Below, piece by piece: positions 16,212 to 24,146 of a DNA stretch of 64,000 nt; within the stretch, counting starts at the first letter, position 1; each line of letters opens with the position of its first letter. The position numbers were made by a program, and so were the translations under genes. Source of the stretch: Catellatospora citrea (GTDB lineage Bacteria; Actinomycetota; Actinomycetes; Mycobacteriales; Micromonosporaceae). The DNA lies in contig NZ_RAPR01000001.1 of NCBI RefSeq assembly GCF_003610235.1, positions 4,030,001-4,094,000 on the forward strand. Direction: 5' to 3'. The notes beneath the pieces are model-generated. The model made no database searches. It was not told where the DNA came from and worked only from the letters and a program-made list of their open reading frames with translations.

Positions 16212-17156
16212 TCAACGCGTCAGCGACAGGGCCACTGTCACACCCATGAGGCCGAGGAACGTCAGCACCAGCACGGCCGTCTGCACCAGGGTGCGGTGCT
16301 CCTTCGGCGCGTACGCCAGGCCCGCGCCCACGATCGCCCCGGTGACGAGCCCGCCGAGGTGACCGGCGATGCCGATGCCCGGGATGGCGAAGGAGATCGC
16401 CACGTTCACCACGATCACCGGGATGATCGCGGACGCGTCCCGGCCCAGCCGCTTCAGCACGAAGAAGTAGATGGCGAACAGGCCGTAGATCGCGGTCGAG
16501 GCGCCCGCGCCGACCCCGTTGGCACTGAAGATGTAGCCGGCCACGTTGCCGCCGATGCCGCAGAGCAGGTAGGCCGCCGCGAACCGGACCGGGCCCAGCG
16601 CCGCCTCCAGCGGCCGGCCGAGCACCCACAGCGCCCACATGTTCATCGCGAAATGGATGATCCCGTAGTGGATGAACATCGCGGTGAACAGCCGGTAGTA
16701 GCCGCCGTCGTTCAGGCCCGGCCAGACCGAGCCGTATTCGGGCAGGGCGCCCGCGTACACCGCGCCGTGCGGACCGGCGGTGATCGTGTCGCCGAACACC
16801 CCGCCGATGAACTGCCACTGGGTCACCGCGGTGAACAGGCCGCCGTCGAAGATCGCGGCCATGCCCACCAGCAGCGCCCCGGCGATGAGCGCGAGCGCGT
16901 TGAGCCCGATCAGCGTCTTGGTCACGTAGCCGTGCATGCCGAGCTGTGACCCGCCGAAGTGGGTCAGCGCGGGGCGCTGGGTGCGCCGGCCCTCGGCGAC
17001 GCAGTCCGGGCAGTGGTGGCCCACCGACGCCGGGATCATGCAGTCCGGGCAGATGGACTTGTCACATCTGCTGCATTTGAGGTGCGTCTCCCGCCCCGGG
17101 TGGCGGTAGCAGCTAGGTACGGGCGGCAGGCCACCCTGGGGTGCGGGAGACGTCAT
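16212..17156 (-). CDS. Rhomboid-family intramembrane serine protease with N-terminal zinc ribbon
   Basis: 314 aa from the ATG at 17156. The first 60 residues hold a B-box-like zinc-binding cluster (CYRH, CSRCDKSICPDC, GHHCPDC). About seven membrane segments follow. Rhomboid features include FIHYGIIHFAMNMWALWVLG, the likely catalytic Ser in GAGASTAIYGLFA, where the usual GxSG is slightly altered, and the catalytic His in GIAGHLGGLVTG. The likely role is regulated cleavage of membrane proteins. It starts 10 bp after the stop of the cyclophilin gene on the same strand, so the two are probably co-transcribed. This zinc-ribbon rhomboid next to a cyclophilin is a familiar actinomycete arrangement. 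Confidence 0.9.
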   Translation of the reverse strand: MTSPAPQGGLPPVPSCYRHPGRETHLKCSRCDKSICPDCMIPASVGHHCPDCVAEGRRTQRPALTHFGGSQLGMHGYVTKTLIGLNALALIAGALLVGMAAIFDGGLFTAVTQWQFIGGVFGDTITAGPHGAVYAGALPEYGSVWPGLNDGGYYRLFTAMFIHYGIIHFAMNMWALWVLGRPLEAALGPVRFAAAYLLCGIGGNVAGYIFSANGVGAGASTAIYGLFAIYFFVLKRLGRDASAIIPVIVVNVAISFAIPGIGIAGHLGGLVTGAIVGAGLAYAPKEHRTLVQTAVLVLTFLGLMGVTVALSLTR

Positions 17157-17166
17157 GGATGCGAGA

Positions 17167-17739
17167 TTAGCGCTCGATGTCGATTCGTTCGATGATGATC
17201 GCTTCCCGCGGCCGGTCACCGGCGTCGGTCGGCGTGCTGGAGATCGCGTCCACGACCTTCTGCGAGTCCGCGTCGGCGACCTTGCCGAAGATGGTGTGCT
17301 TGAAGTTCAGCCAGTTCGTGGCACCGGTGGTGATGAAGAACTGCGAGCCGTTGGTCTTCGGGCCGGCGTTCGCCATCGCCAGCAGGTACGGCGCGCTGAA
17401 GCTGAGCTCCGGGTGGAACTCGTCGTCGAAGGTGTATCCCGGGCCGCCACGACCGGTGCCGGTCGGGTCGCCAGTCTGGATCATGAAACCGTCGATCACA
17501 CGGTGGAACGGCGTGCCGTCGTAGTACGGACCGGTGATCGGCTGACCGGTCCGCGGGTCGGTCGCCCCCTCCTTGGTGCCCTCGGCCAGCTCCACGAAGT
17601 TCTTCACGGTCTTCGGGGCGTGGTTCGGGTAGAGCTCCAGGCGGATGGGACCGGCGCTGGTGTGCAGGACGGCGAAACGGGCGTCAGCCACGTCTAACTC
17701 CTGATATTCGAGTGGTTGGTTACCGACAGATTCTCCCAT
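17167..17739 (-). CDS. Cyclophilin-type peptidyl-prolyl cis-trans isomerase
   Basis: 190 aa from the ATG at 17739. Cyclophilin hallmarks are present: NHAPKTVKNFVELA, FHRVIDGFMIQTGDP with the catalytic Arg, GPKTNGSQFFITT and LNFKHTIFGKV. There is no signal peptide or membrane anchor, so it should be cytoplasmic. It accelerates proline isomerisation during folding. The rhomboid gene follows after 10 bp on the same strand. Confidence 0.93.
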   Translation of the reverse strand: MGESVGNQPLEYQELDVADARFAVLHTSAGPIRLELYPNHAPKTVKNFVELAEGTKEGATDPRTGQPITGPYYDGTPFHRVIDGFMIQTGDPTGTGRGGPGYTFDDEFHPELSFSAPYLLAMANAGPKTNGSQFFITTGATNWLNFKHTIFGKVADADSQKVVDAISSTPTDAGDRPREAIIIERIDIER

Positions 17740-17914
17740 GTGCCCGTTCCGGGTGTGCGATGGCGTCCGGCGAGGCAGGATGGCAGGCAGGGACATGAAC
17801 GGGGCGCGCTTTCGTCATGACGGCGCGCCCTGCGATACCACCGCACGGGCGCGGGGGCGCCCGGAGCGACTGTCTGTCCGGCGCGGGGGCGCGGGGCAGG
17901 AAGGCGGGGGAAAG

Positions 17915-18595
17915 ATGCTCGGGTTTCACAAGAAGACGCGCGCACAGCTGATGCGCGAGGAAATGGGCCAGAGCTGGGACCATTTCCTGCAGGCGGCGAC
18001 ACACGCCGCCGGCGGTGTCGGGGCGTCGTTCGGCCCGACCACCGGACGCATGCGCCGTGTCACTTCACGCGGCATGGACACGACGGTGTCCGCCCTCGCG
18101 CCGCTGGCCGCGGCGTACCGGGAGGGTGCCACCGACGCCATGCACGCCAGCAAGAAGGCCAACGCCAAGGCGCGCAAGCACAAGAAGGGGGGCCACGTGT
18201 CGCGTAGTGGCAACACGGGGATGCTGATCGGGCTGCTCGCCGCGGGCGCGGCCGTCGGCATCGCCGGCGCGCTGGTCATGAAGCGCCGCCGCCAGCAGCA
18301 GTGGTCGGAATACGACCCGAGCCAGGCGCTGGAGTCGATGCGCGCCGAGACGAAGTCGATGACGGACAAGACCGCCGGCAAGGCCGACTCGGTGATCGGC
18401 AAGGCCACGCACCACACCAGCAAGGCGATGGACAAGACCGCCGACAAGCTGCACGAGGCGGCGTCCTCGCTCAAGGGCGGCGGCCGGGACACCATGAAGG
18501 CGAAGATCGGCGACGCGGCCGAGGCGGCCAACGACGCCACGGACAGCTTCGCGTCGAAGTACTCGTCCACCGGCTCGAAGAACAGCCGCATGTGA
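17915..18595 (+). CDS. Single-pass membrane protein with basic, LEA/YtxH-like tail
   Basis: 226 aa from the ATG at 17915, which follows GGGGGAAAG. The N-terminal 100 residues are helical and charged (KKTRAQLMREEMGQSWDHFLQAATHAA). A basic patch (KKANAKARKHKKGG) leads to one transmembrane helix at about residues 105-125 (MLIGLLAAGAAVGIAGALVM). The C-terminal 100 residues are repetitive and rich in Lys, Ala, Asp and Thr, with units such as DKTAGKADSVIGKATHHTSK and DKTADKLHEAASS. This resembles YtxH or late-embryogenesis-like stress proteins, which are typically disordered. The role is unknown; an envelope-stress function is a guess. The IS30 element lies just beyond its stop. Confidence 0.72.
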   Translation: MLGFHKKTRAQLMREEMGQSWDHFLQAATHAAGGVGASFGPTTGRMRRVTSRGMDTTVSALAPLAAAYREGATDAMHASKKANAKARKHKKGGHVSRSGNTGMLIGLLAAGAAVGIAGALVMKRRRQQQWSEYDPSQALESMRAETKSMTDKTAGKADSVIGKATHHTSKAMDKTADKLHEAASSLKGGGRDTMKAKIGDAAEAANDATDSFASKYSSTGSKNSRM

Positions 18596-18620
18596 CGAGG
18601 TCAGCGCACTCGACCGTGAT

Positions 18621-18634
18621 AAAGGGCACCTTCT
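18621..18634. repeat. Left remnant arm of a family C hairpin
   Basis: AAAGGGCACCTTCT is complementary to AGAAGGTGCCCTTCCTT at 19947-19963, on the other side of the IS30-family element. The two look like the arms of one hairpin element split by the insertion. Confidence 0.55.
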
Positions 18635-18662
18635 GCGACGCATCGCGGGTGGATTCCGGTGG

Positions 18663-19925
18663 TCGTTGCAACACTGCTGGTTAGTTGGTGGTGCTGAGTA
18701 GTTTGGCGAATCGCTCGGCTGGGGTGTCCCAGCCGAGCGTTTTGCGTGGGCGTGAGTTGAGTTCGGCGGCGACGGCGGCGAGGTGTTCGGCGCTGTGTGT
18801 GGACAGGTCTGTTCCTTTGGGGAAGTACTGGCGTAGCAGACCGTTGGTGTTCTCGTTGGAGCCTCGCTGCCAGGGTGAGTGGGGTTCGCAGAAGTAGACG
18901 GGCATGTCGGCGATGGTGGCGAACTGGTGGTGTAGTGCCATCTCGGCGCCTTGGTCCCAGGTCAGGGACCGTTTGAGGTGGTTGGGCAGGGTCGCGATGG
19001 TGGCTAGGAGCCCGTCTCGGACGTGGGCGGCGGTGCGGCCGTCGGGCAGGTGGACGAGCAGGACGTAGCGGGTGGCGCGCTCGACGAGGGTGCCGATCGC
19101 CGAGCCGTTGTCCTTGCCGATGACCAGGTCGCCTTCCCAGTGTCCGGGTACGGCGCGGTCGTCGGCCTCGGCGGGCCGGTCGCTGATCATGATCATGGGG
19201 GTGGTGAAGCGTGACTGGCGCTGGTCGGGTTGGCGGCGGGGGCGGCGCAGTGCGCGGCCGGTGCGTAGCGCGGTGGTCAGCTCCCGGCGCAACGCGCCCC
19301 GGCCCTGGACGTACAGCGCCTGGTAGATCGTTTCGTGGGTCACGTGCAGCTCGTCTCGGTCGGGAAAGTCGCGGCGTAGCCGCCGGCTGATCTGTTCGGG
19401 GCTGCATCTGCGTTCGAGCATGGCCTCGATCAGGGCCCGCAGCACGGGACTGGCTTCGATTTTGCCGGTCTTGGGTCGTGGGCGGCGCTGCTCGGCCCGG
19501 TCGTGGGCGGCGTGTGGCCGGTAGCCGGTTTCGGGGTGGCTGTTGCGGGCGACTTCTCGGCTCAGCGTCGACGGGCTTCGTCCCATCGACGCGGCGATCG
19601 TCCGCAGGCTGGCCCCTTCGCGCAGCAGGTCGGCAAGGGTGATCCGCTCGTCGATCGACAGATACCGCGCGGATACGCCACGGCGGGCAGCAGACCGCTG
19701 TGTGGTCTGCTGCCCGCCGTTGTCGCTGGTTCTGCCATGCCGCCACCGGTAACCGGTGGCGCGGTTGACTCCCACGGCCCGACAGGCCTCGCTCGTGCCC
19801 ACGCCCTGAGCAACGAGAGACAGGTACGCCTCACGCTCAGCGTGCAGTTTCTTACGACCCTGCGGGACCCGGCTAGCTCGGATCTCGAACACTGCAACCC
19901 CTGAAACGATCAGGTGTTGCAGCGA
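18663..19925 (-). mobile_element. IS30-family insertion sequence
   Basis: About 1.26 kb. The visible terminal repeats are TCGTTGCAACAC (18663-18674) and, inverted, TCGCTGCAACAC (19914-19925), which match at 11 of 12 positions. Between them is a single intact transposase gene that fills nearly the whole element. I could not define a target duplication; IS30 members make only 2-3 bp, so the outer borders may be off by a few bases. It lies between the gene at 17915 and corA, bracketed by two complementary arms of a family C hairpin. Confidence 0.8.
18681..19892 (-). CDS. IS30-family transposase
   Basis: 403 aa from the GTG at 19892. The N-terminal part carries two helix-turn-helix segments, ACRAVGVNRATGYRW and LREGASLRTIAASMGRSPST followed by LSREV. 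The catalytic DDE residues lie in GHWEGDLVIGKDN, LTWDQGAEMALH and the E of SNENTNGLLRQYFPKGTDL, all IS30 hallmarks. The frame is intact and the product is full length, so the element may still be active. It ends 18 bp inside the left terminal repeat. Confidence 0.95.
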   Translation of the reverse strand: MFEIRASRVPQGRKKLHAEREAYLSLVAQGVGTSEACRAVGVNRATGYRWRHGRTSDNGGQQTTQRSAARRGVSARYLSIDERITLADLLREGASLRTIAASMGRSPSTLSREVARNSHPETGYRPHAAHDRAEQRRPRPKTGKIEASPVLRALIEAMLERRCSPEQISRRLRRDFPDRDELHVTHETIYQALYVQGRGALRRELTTALRTGRALRRPRRQPDQRQSRFTTPMIMISDRPAEADDRAVPGHWEGDLVIGKDNGSAIGTLVERATRYVLLVHLPDGRTAAHVRDGLLATIATLPNHLKRSLTWDQGAEMALHHQFATIADMPVYFCEPHSPWQRGSNENTNGLLRQYFPKGTDLSTHSAEHLAAVAAELNSRPRKTLGWDTPAERFAKLLSTTN

Positions 19926-19946
19926 TGCCTAGAACCCAAGCCGTTG

Positions 19947-19963
19947 AGAAGGTGCCCTTCCTT
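19947..19963. repeat. Right remnant arm of a family C hairpin
   Basis: AGAAGGTGCCCTTCCTT is preceded by CGTTG, so the whole reads CGTTGAGAAGG, very close to CGTTAAGAAGG at 31458. It abuts the stop codon of corA. Confidence 0.55.
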
Positions 19964-21114
19964 CACAGCCAGCCGGAGCGGCGGAGCATGCGGTAGACGG
20001 CGTAGGAGGCGGCCAGCATCACGGACAGCGCCATCGGGTAGCCGTACTTCCAGGTGGTCTCCGGCATGAAGTCGAAGTTCATGCCGTAGATGCCCGCGAT
20101 CGCGGTGATGACCGCGGCGATACTCGCCCAAGCGGCGACCTTGCGCATGTCGTTGTTCTGGTCGACGGTCACCTGCGCCAACCGCGCCTGCATGATCGAG
20201 ATCAGCAGGTCGTCGAAGGAGCTGACCTGGTCGACCACGCGCGCCAGGTGGTCCTGCACGTCCCGGAAGTACTTGCGCAGTTCCTTGGTGACCTCGGGGG
20301 TGTCGCCGATCAGCAGCTGCAGGGGCCGCTGCAGCGGCAGCACCGCCCGCTTGAACTCGACCAGTTCCCGCTTGAGCTGGTAGATGCGCTGCATCCGGCC
20401 GCTGGAGTCGCGAGCGAAGACGCTCTCCTCGATCAGGTCGACGTCCTGGCTGATCCCGTCGGCGGCCTCGACGTAGAGGTCGACCACGTGGTCGAGCACC
20501 CCGTAGGCCACCGCCCAGGGCCCCTGCTTGAGCAGTTCGGGCCGCGCCTCCAGGTGCTCGCGCACGGGCTTGAGCCGGCAGGCCTCGCCATGGCGTACGG
20601 AGATCACGAAGTCGGGCCCGATGAACAGCATGATCTGACCGGTCTCCACCACCTCGGAGTGCTCGGTCAGCTCCTTGTGCTCGACGTAGCGCGCCGCCCG
20701 CAGGGCCAGGAAGTGCACCTCGCCGAACTGCTCCAGCTTGGGCCGCTGCCCCGCGCTGATCACGTCCTCCACGGCCAGCTCGTGCAGGCCGAACGCGTCG
20801 GCGATGCCCGCCATCTGCAGCTCGTCGGGGGCGTGCAGGCCCAGCCACACGAACGCGCCCCGCTGCCGCCGCGCCAGCGCCAGCGCCTCCCGGTAGTCAC
20901 CGGCCGCCGGCTGGCGGATGCCGTCGAGGTAGATGGCGCAGTCCACGATCGCGTCGCGGCGCTCGCCCTGCTGCGGGGGCACGGGGTGGGCGTCGGCGTC
21001 GCCGCTCAGCCCGACCAGGCGGCCCATCACCCGGGCGGGGGCGGTGAAGGCGCGGGTCAGGCGATCACCGTTGGAGGATCGCCGGCCGTTGTCGTCTCGC
21101 ATGTCGTCAACCAC
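19963..21114 (-). CDS. corA: CorA-type magnesium/cobalt transporter
   Basis: 383 aa. I favour the GTG at 21114, which follows AGGGGGCGGTT. The large N-terminal cytoplasmic domain contains FVWLGLHAPDELQM and the conserved AVEDVISAGQRPKLEQF. A long helix leads to two C-terminal transmembrane helices. The first of these ends in the diagnostic GMN motif (IAGIYGMNFDFMPE). CorA proteins form pentameric Mg2+/Co2+ channels in the inner membrane. The 3' end abuts a hairpin arm next to the IS30 element, so the insertion leaves the gene intact. A 15-bp perfect inverted repeat lies about 120 bp upstream of the start. Confidence 0.93.
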   Translation of the reverse strand: MVDDMRDDNGRRSSNGDRLTRAFTAPARVMGRLVGLSGDADAHPVPPQQGERRDAIVDCAIYLDGIRQPAAGDYREALALARRQRGAFVWLGLHAPDELQMAGIADAFGLHELAVEDVISAGQRPKLEQFGEVHFLALRAARYVEHKELTEHSEVVETGQIMLFIGPDFVISVRHGEACRLKPVREHLEARPELLKQGPWAVAYGVLDHVVDLYVEAADGISQDVDLIEESVFARDSSGRMQRIYQLKRELVEFKRAVLPLQRPLQLLIGDTPEVTKELRKYFRDVQDHLARVVDQVSSFDDLLISIMQARLAQVTVDQNNDMRKVAAWASIAAVITAIAGIYGMNFDFMPETTWKYGYPMALSVMLAASYAVYRMLRRSGWL

Positions 21115-21538
21115 AACCGCCCCCTTCGCCGGGTCGCCGACCAACCGGAGACTCCGTCAGACAGGCTACTTGGCGCGCCTACCGCTGCGGGCCGGCCGTG
21201 ATCGTGAGTGGACCCGGCGCGGCGGAGAAAAGAGGCGCCGGGTGGACCGCGTTGCCGCTATCGGGGGGAATGCGGCTCGGTCCACCCGGCGCCGGAACGC
21301 CACCCGGGGTGGGGGGTGGGTGACGCTCCTTTTTCATTGGGGGCGGGGGCAATGCGGGCGGAGGGCCCCACGCGCGACGAGGCCAGATCACCACGGCGTG
21401 CCGCGTGCTCTTCACTCGGTCGGCGACGGGCGCCCGACGCATTGTGATCCTCGTAACCTCACGAGGGGAACCCCACCCGCCCCCGATCTGACTGTCAGAA
21501 ATACGACAGATGGGTGGTCGGATATCCGAACCGGCGGA
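21115..21538. other. 424 bp intergenic region upstream of corA
   Basis: No gene is supported. It holds the promoter side of the leftward corA gene and the 3' flank of the aminotransferase. The main structure is the inverted repeat at 21234-21293. Confidence 0.5.
21234..21293. repeat. 15-bp perfect inverted repeat
   Basis: GGCGCCGGGTGGACC (21234-21248) and its exact complement (21279-21293) are separated by 30 bp. It could be a regulatory stem in the corA leader or a terminator for the aminotransferase gene. Confidence 0.6.
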
Positions 21539-22633
21539 TCAACCGCGAATGGCGTCGATGGCCTCGGCGAGGCGGCGTACACCCTCGTCGATCTGGTCGG
21601 CGGTGACCGCGCTGAACGCCAGGCGCAGCGAGTTCTCGCCGCCCTCCAACAGGAAGTCCGAACCCTTCACCACGGCCACGCCGCGCTCGGCGGCGGCCGG
21701 CAGCAGCTTGTCGACGTGCACGTCGGCCGGCAGCTCGATCCAGAGGAAGTAGCCACCGTCAGGCTCGGTGAACGACACCCCGTCGATCCGCTTGCGCAGC
21801 GACTCCGCCAGGACCGTGGCGCGCTCGGCCAGCGCGGCGCTGACCGTGGCCACGGAACGGTCGATGTCGCCGGAGGCGCAGAACTCGTACACGATGCCCT
21901 GCGCGACCTGGCCCGCGGAGATGTAGAGGTTGGTCGCCTTGCCCGCGATGGCGTCGATCAACGCCTTGTCGCCGACCAGGTAGCCGACCCGGACCCCCGG
22001 GCACACCGTCTTGGTGAAGGAGCTGGCGTGCACGACGACGCCCGCGGTGTCCAGCGACAGCATCGTCGGCAGCGCCTCGCCGCGGAAGCGGATGTCGACG
22101 TACGGGTCGTCCTCGAAGATCGTGAAGCCGAACTCCTGTGCCAGCGCGAGCAGCTCGTGCCGCTTGGCCTCGGACAGCGTCACGCCCGCGGGGTTCTGGT
22201 AGTTCGGGATGATGTGCGCGAGCTTCGGCCGCACCCCCGACTCCAGCAGGGCGCGCAGCTCGGCGGTGTCGATGCCGTCCGGGTGCAGCGTCACCTGGTG
22301 CACGACCGCGCCGAGGTTCTGCAGGTTCAGCAGCGTCCGGTCGTAGGTCGGCTTCTCCACCACGACGTGGTCACCGGGCTTGACGAGGTGGTTGAAGAGG
22401 AACGCGTCGGCCTGCAGGGAGCCGTTGGTGATCAGCACCTGGTCGACGGCCACCCCGTGCTTGGCCGCGATCCACTTGCGGAGCGGGCCGTAGCCGTAGG
22501 AGTTGCCGTACGCGGTGAGGCCGGCCGGGTCGGTGGCGAAGGCGCGGACAGCCGCGGCGCTGAGCCCTTCGACATCGACGATGTCGAGGCTCGGAGCGCC
22601 CCGGGCGAACGAGATGAGCTGCTCGGCGGTCAT
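21539..22633 (-). CDS. PLP-dependent aminotransferase, class I/II (2-aminoadipate type)
   Basis: 364 aa from the ATG at 22633, apparently leaderless. Fold-type I signatures are present: YGNSYGYGPLRKWIAAKHG, ITNGSLQADAFL, NYQNPAGVTLS, FEDDPYVDIRF, and the PLP-binding Lys in ASSFTKTVCPGVRVGYLVG. The sequence resembles the aminotransferase half of MocR proteins and the LysN/2-aminoadipate aminotransferases, without the GntR domain. It should be a soluble transaminase of amino and keto acids; the substrate is not determined. Confidence 0.9.
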   Translation of the reverse strand: MTAEQLISFARGAPSLDIVDVEGLSAAAVRAFATDPAGLTAYGNSYGYGPLRKWIAAKHGVAVDQVLITNGSLQADAFLFNHLVKPGDHVVVEKPTYDRTLLNLQNLGAVVHQVTLHPDGIDTAELRALLESGVRPKLAHIIPNYQNPAGVTLSEAKRHELLALAQEFGFTIFEDDPYVDIRFRGEALPTMLSLDTAGVVVHASSFTKTVCPGVRVGYLVGDKALIDAIAGKATNLYISAGQVAQGIVYEFCASGDIDRSVATVSAALAERATVLAESLRKRIDGVSFTEPDGGYFLWIELPADVHVDKLLPAAAERGVAVVKGSDFLLEGGENSLRLAFSAVTADQIDEGVRRLAEAIDAIRG

Positions 22634-22701
22634 GTTGACAGGTTAATGCGACCGAAATGCGAGACCGCTCCACCCGCCCCTTCGTGTCATCCGGCATGAT
22701 C

Positions 22702-22778
22702 ACGACGATCCTTGCCGGGACCGGGGTCGATCGCCGGAAAAAGGCGCGCGAAGACCCCGGTCGCCGCAAGATCGTCGT
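22702..22778. repeat. Hairpin repeat, family B (copy 2)
   Basis: The arm 22702-22728 (ACGACGATCCTTGC and on to CGGGGTC) pairs with 22753-22778 (ending GCAAGATCGTCGT), with one bulge and two mismatches. It shares the ACGACGATC-TTGC end with copy 1 at 15533-15609. It lies between two leftward genes and may terminate the CBS gene. Confidence 0.7.
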
Positions 22779-22784
22779 ATGCGG

Positions 22785-23210
22785 TCAGACGGAGGCGGCG
22801 GCCTCGGCGCGTCGCAGCGCCCAGACCCGCATCAGGTCGCGGACCGAGATGATGCCGAGCACCTCGTCACCGTCGAGGACGACCAGGTGGCGGAACCCGC
22901 CCCGGGCCATCGCCATGGCAGCCTCCTCGAGGCTCCAGTGCGGCGCGGCGTAGACGACGTCCCAGGTGATGTGGTTGGCGCACTGCTCCACATCCGGGTC
23001 GAGGCCGGAGCCGATGGCGTTGAGGACGTCGCGCTCGGTCATGATGCCGAGACCCTCACCGTCCGGGTCTATCACGATCGCCGAACCCACCCGGCGCATC
23101 GCCATGAGCTGAGCCGCCTGGCGCAACGTGTGCTGTGGGCCGACCATCAGGACCGGCTTGCTCATCGCCTCACGAACATGCATCGCGTGCGCCTGTGCAG
23201 CGTTAGCCAT
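22785..23210 (-). CDS. Protein with two CBS domains
   Basis: 141 aa from the ATG at 23210, with GGGGTGA upstream; a TTG at 23216 is closer to that box and is the alternative. Two CBS modules fill the protein: the first around GSAIVIDPDGEGLGIMTERD, the second around FRHLVVLDGDEVLGIISVRD. Each ends in the typical (T/S)xRD. Stand-alone CBS pairs bind adenine nucleotides or S-adenosyl ligands and act as sensors. The partner is unknown. The nucleotidyltransferase operon starts 187 bp away on the other strand. Confidence 0.9.
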   Translation of the reverse strand: MANAAQAHAMHVREAMSKPVLMVGPQHTLRQAAQLMAMRRVGSAIVIDPDGEGLGIMTERDVLNAIGSGLDPDVEQCANHITWDVVYAAPHWSLEEAAMAMARGGFRHLVVLDGDEVLGIISVRDLMRVWALRRAEAAASV

Positions 23211-23396
23211 ATGCAATCACCCCTTCGGAACGCAACCCCATTGAAACGCACCGTACGGACATCTTGGGCCGGGTTGTGGGCAACTCACAAGACTTGTTAT
23301 AGGTCGCGGCTTGTGCTGGCTCGGCCGCCACGCTCAGGTGCAGTAGCCTTCACCAGCGACGAAACACCCTCCGTACCCCCCTCGAAGGAGCCACCA

Positions 23397-24146
23397 ATGA
23401 TCGGGATGGTGCTGGCCGCGGGCGCTGGACGCCGGCTGCGCCCCTACACCGACACGCTGCCCAAGGCCCTGGTGCCGGTGGACGGCGAAACGACGATCTT
23501 CGACATCGCCCTGCGCAACCTGGCGAAGGTCGGGCTCACCGAGGTCGTGGTCGTGGTGGGCTACCGCGCCGAGGCCGTCGAGGCCCGCCAGGCGGCGCTG
23601 GAGAGCAAGTACGGCGTCACCCTCACCCTCGTGCACAACGACAAGGCCGAGGAGTGGAACAACGCGTACTCCCTCTGGCTGGCCCGTGAGCACTTCGCCC
23701 GGGGCGTGCTGCTGGTCAACGGCGACACCGTGCACCCGGTCTCGGTCGAGCAGACCCTGCTGACCGCCATGGCCAGCGACGAGCACGCCGACGCCGGCAT
23801 CGTGCTGGCGCTCGACGACCACAAGACGCTCGCCGACGAGGAGATGAAGGCGATCTTCACGGCGGACGGCAAGCTCGCGAAGATCACCAAGCTGATGGAC
23901 CCCGCCACCGCGCACGGGGAGTACATCGGCGCGACGCTGATCCGGCCCGAGGCCGCCGCGGCGCTGGCCGACGCGCTGCAGGCCACGTTCGAGCGGGACC
24001 CCAACCTCTACTACGAGGACGGCTACCAGGAGCTGGCGAACCGGGGCGGGGTCATCCGCGGCGCGTCGATCGGGCAGATCCCCTGGGTCGAGGTCGACAA
24101 CCACGCCGACCTGGCCCGCGCGCGGGAGATCGCATGCCACTACTGA
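23397..24146 (+). CDS. Sugar/alditol-phosphate nucleotidyltransferase (NTP_transferase)
   Basis: 249 aa from the ATG at 23397 after GAAGGAG. The nucleotide-binding signature is MVLAAGAGRRLRPYTDTLPK, and the metal-binding Asp is in VLLVNGDTVHP. The size and HNDKAEEWNNAYSLW resemble LicC/CTP:phosphocholine or inositol-phosphate cytidylyltransferases. It should activate a phosphorylated alcohol as an NDP (probably CDP) derivative. The stop overlaps the next start by 13 bp. The three genes 23397-25895 form one translationally coupled operon, with this enzyme probably supplying the activated headgroup to the third gene's product. Confidence 0.85.
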   Translation: MIGMVLAAGAGRRLRPYTDTLPKALVPVDGETTIFDIALRNLAKVGLTEVVVVVGYRAEAVEARQAALESKYGVTLTLVHNDKAEEWNNAYSLWLAREHFARGVLLVNGDTVHPVSVEQTLLTAMASDEHADAGIVLALDDHKTLADEEMKAIFTADGKLAKITKLMDPATAHGEYIGATLIRPEAAAALADALQATFERDPNLYYEDGYQELANRGGVIRGASIGQIPWVEVDNHADLARAREIACHY

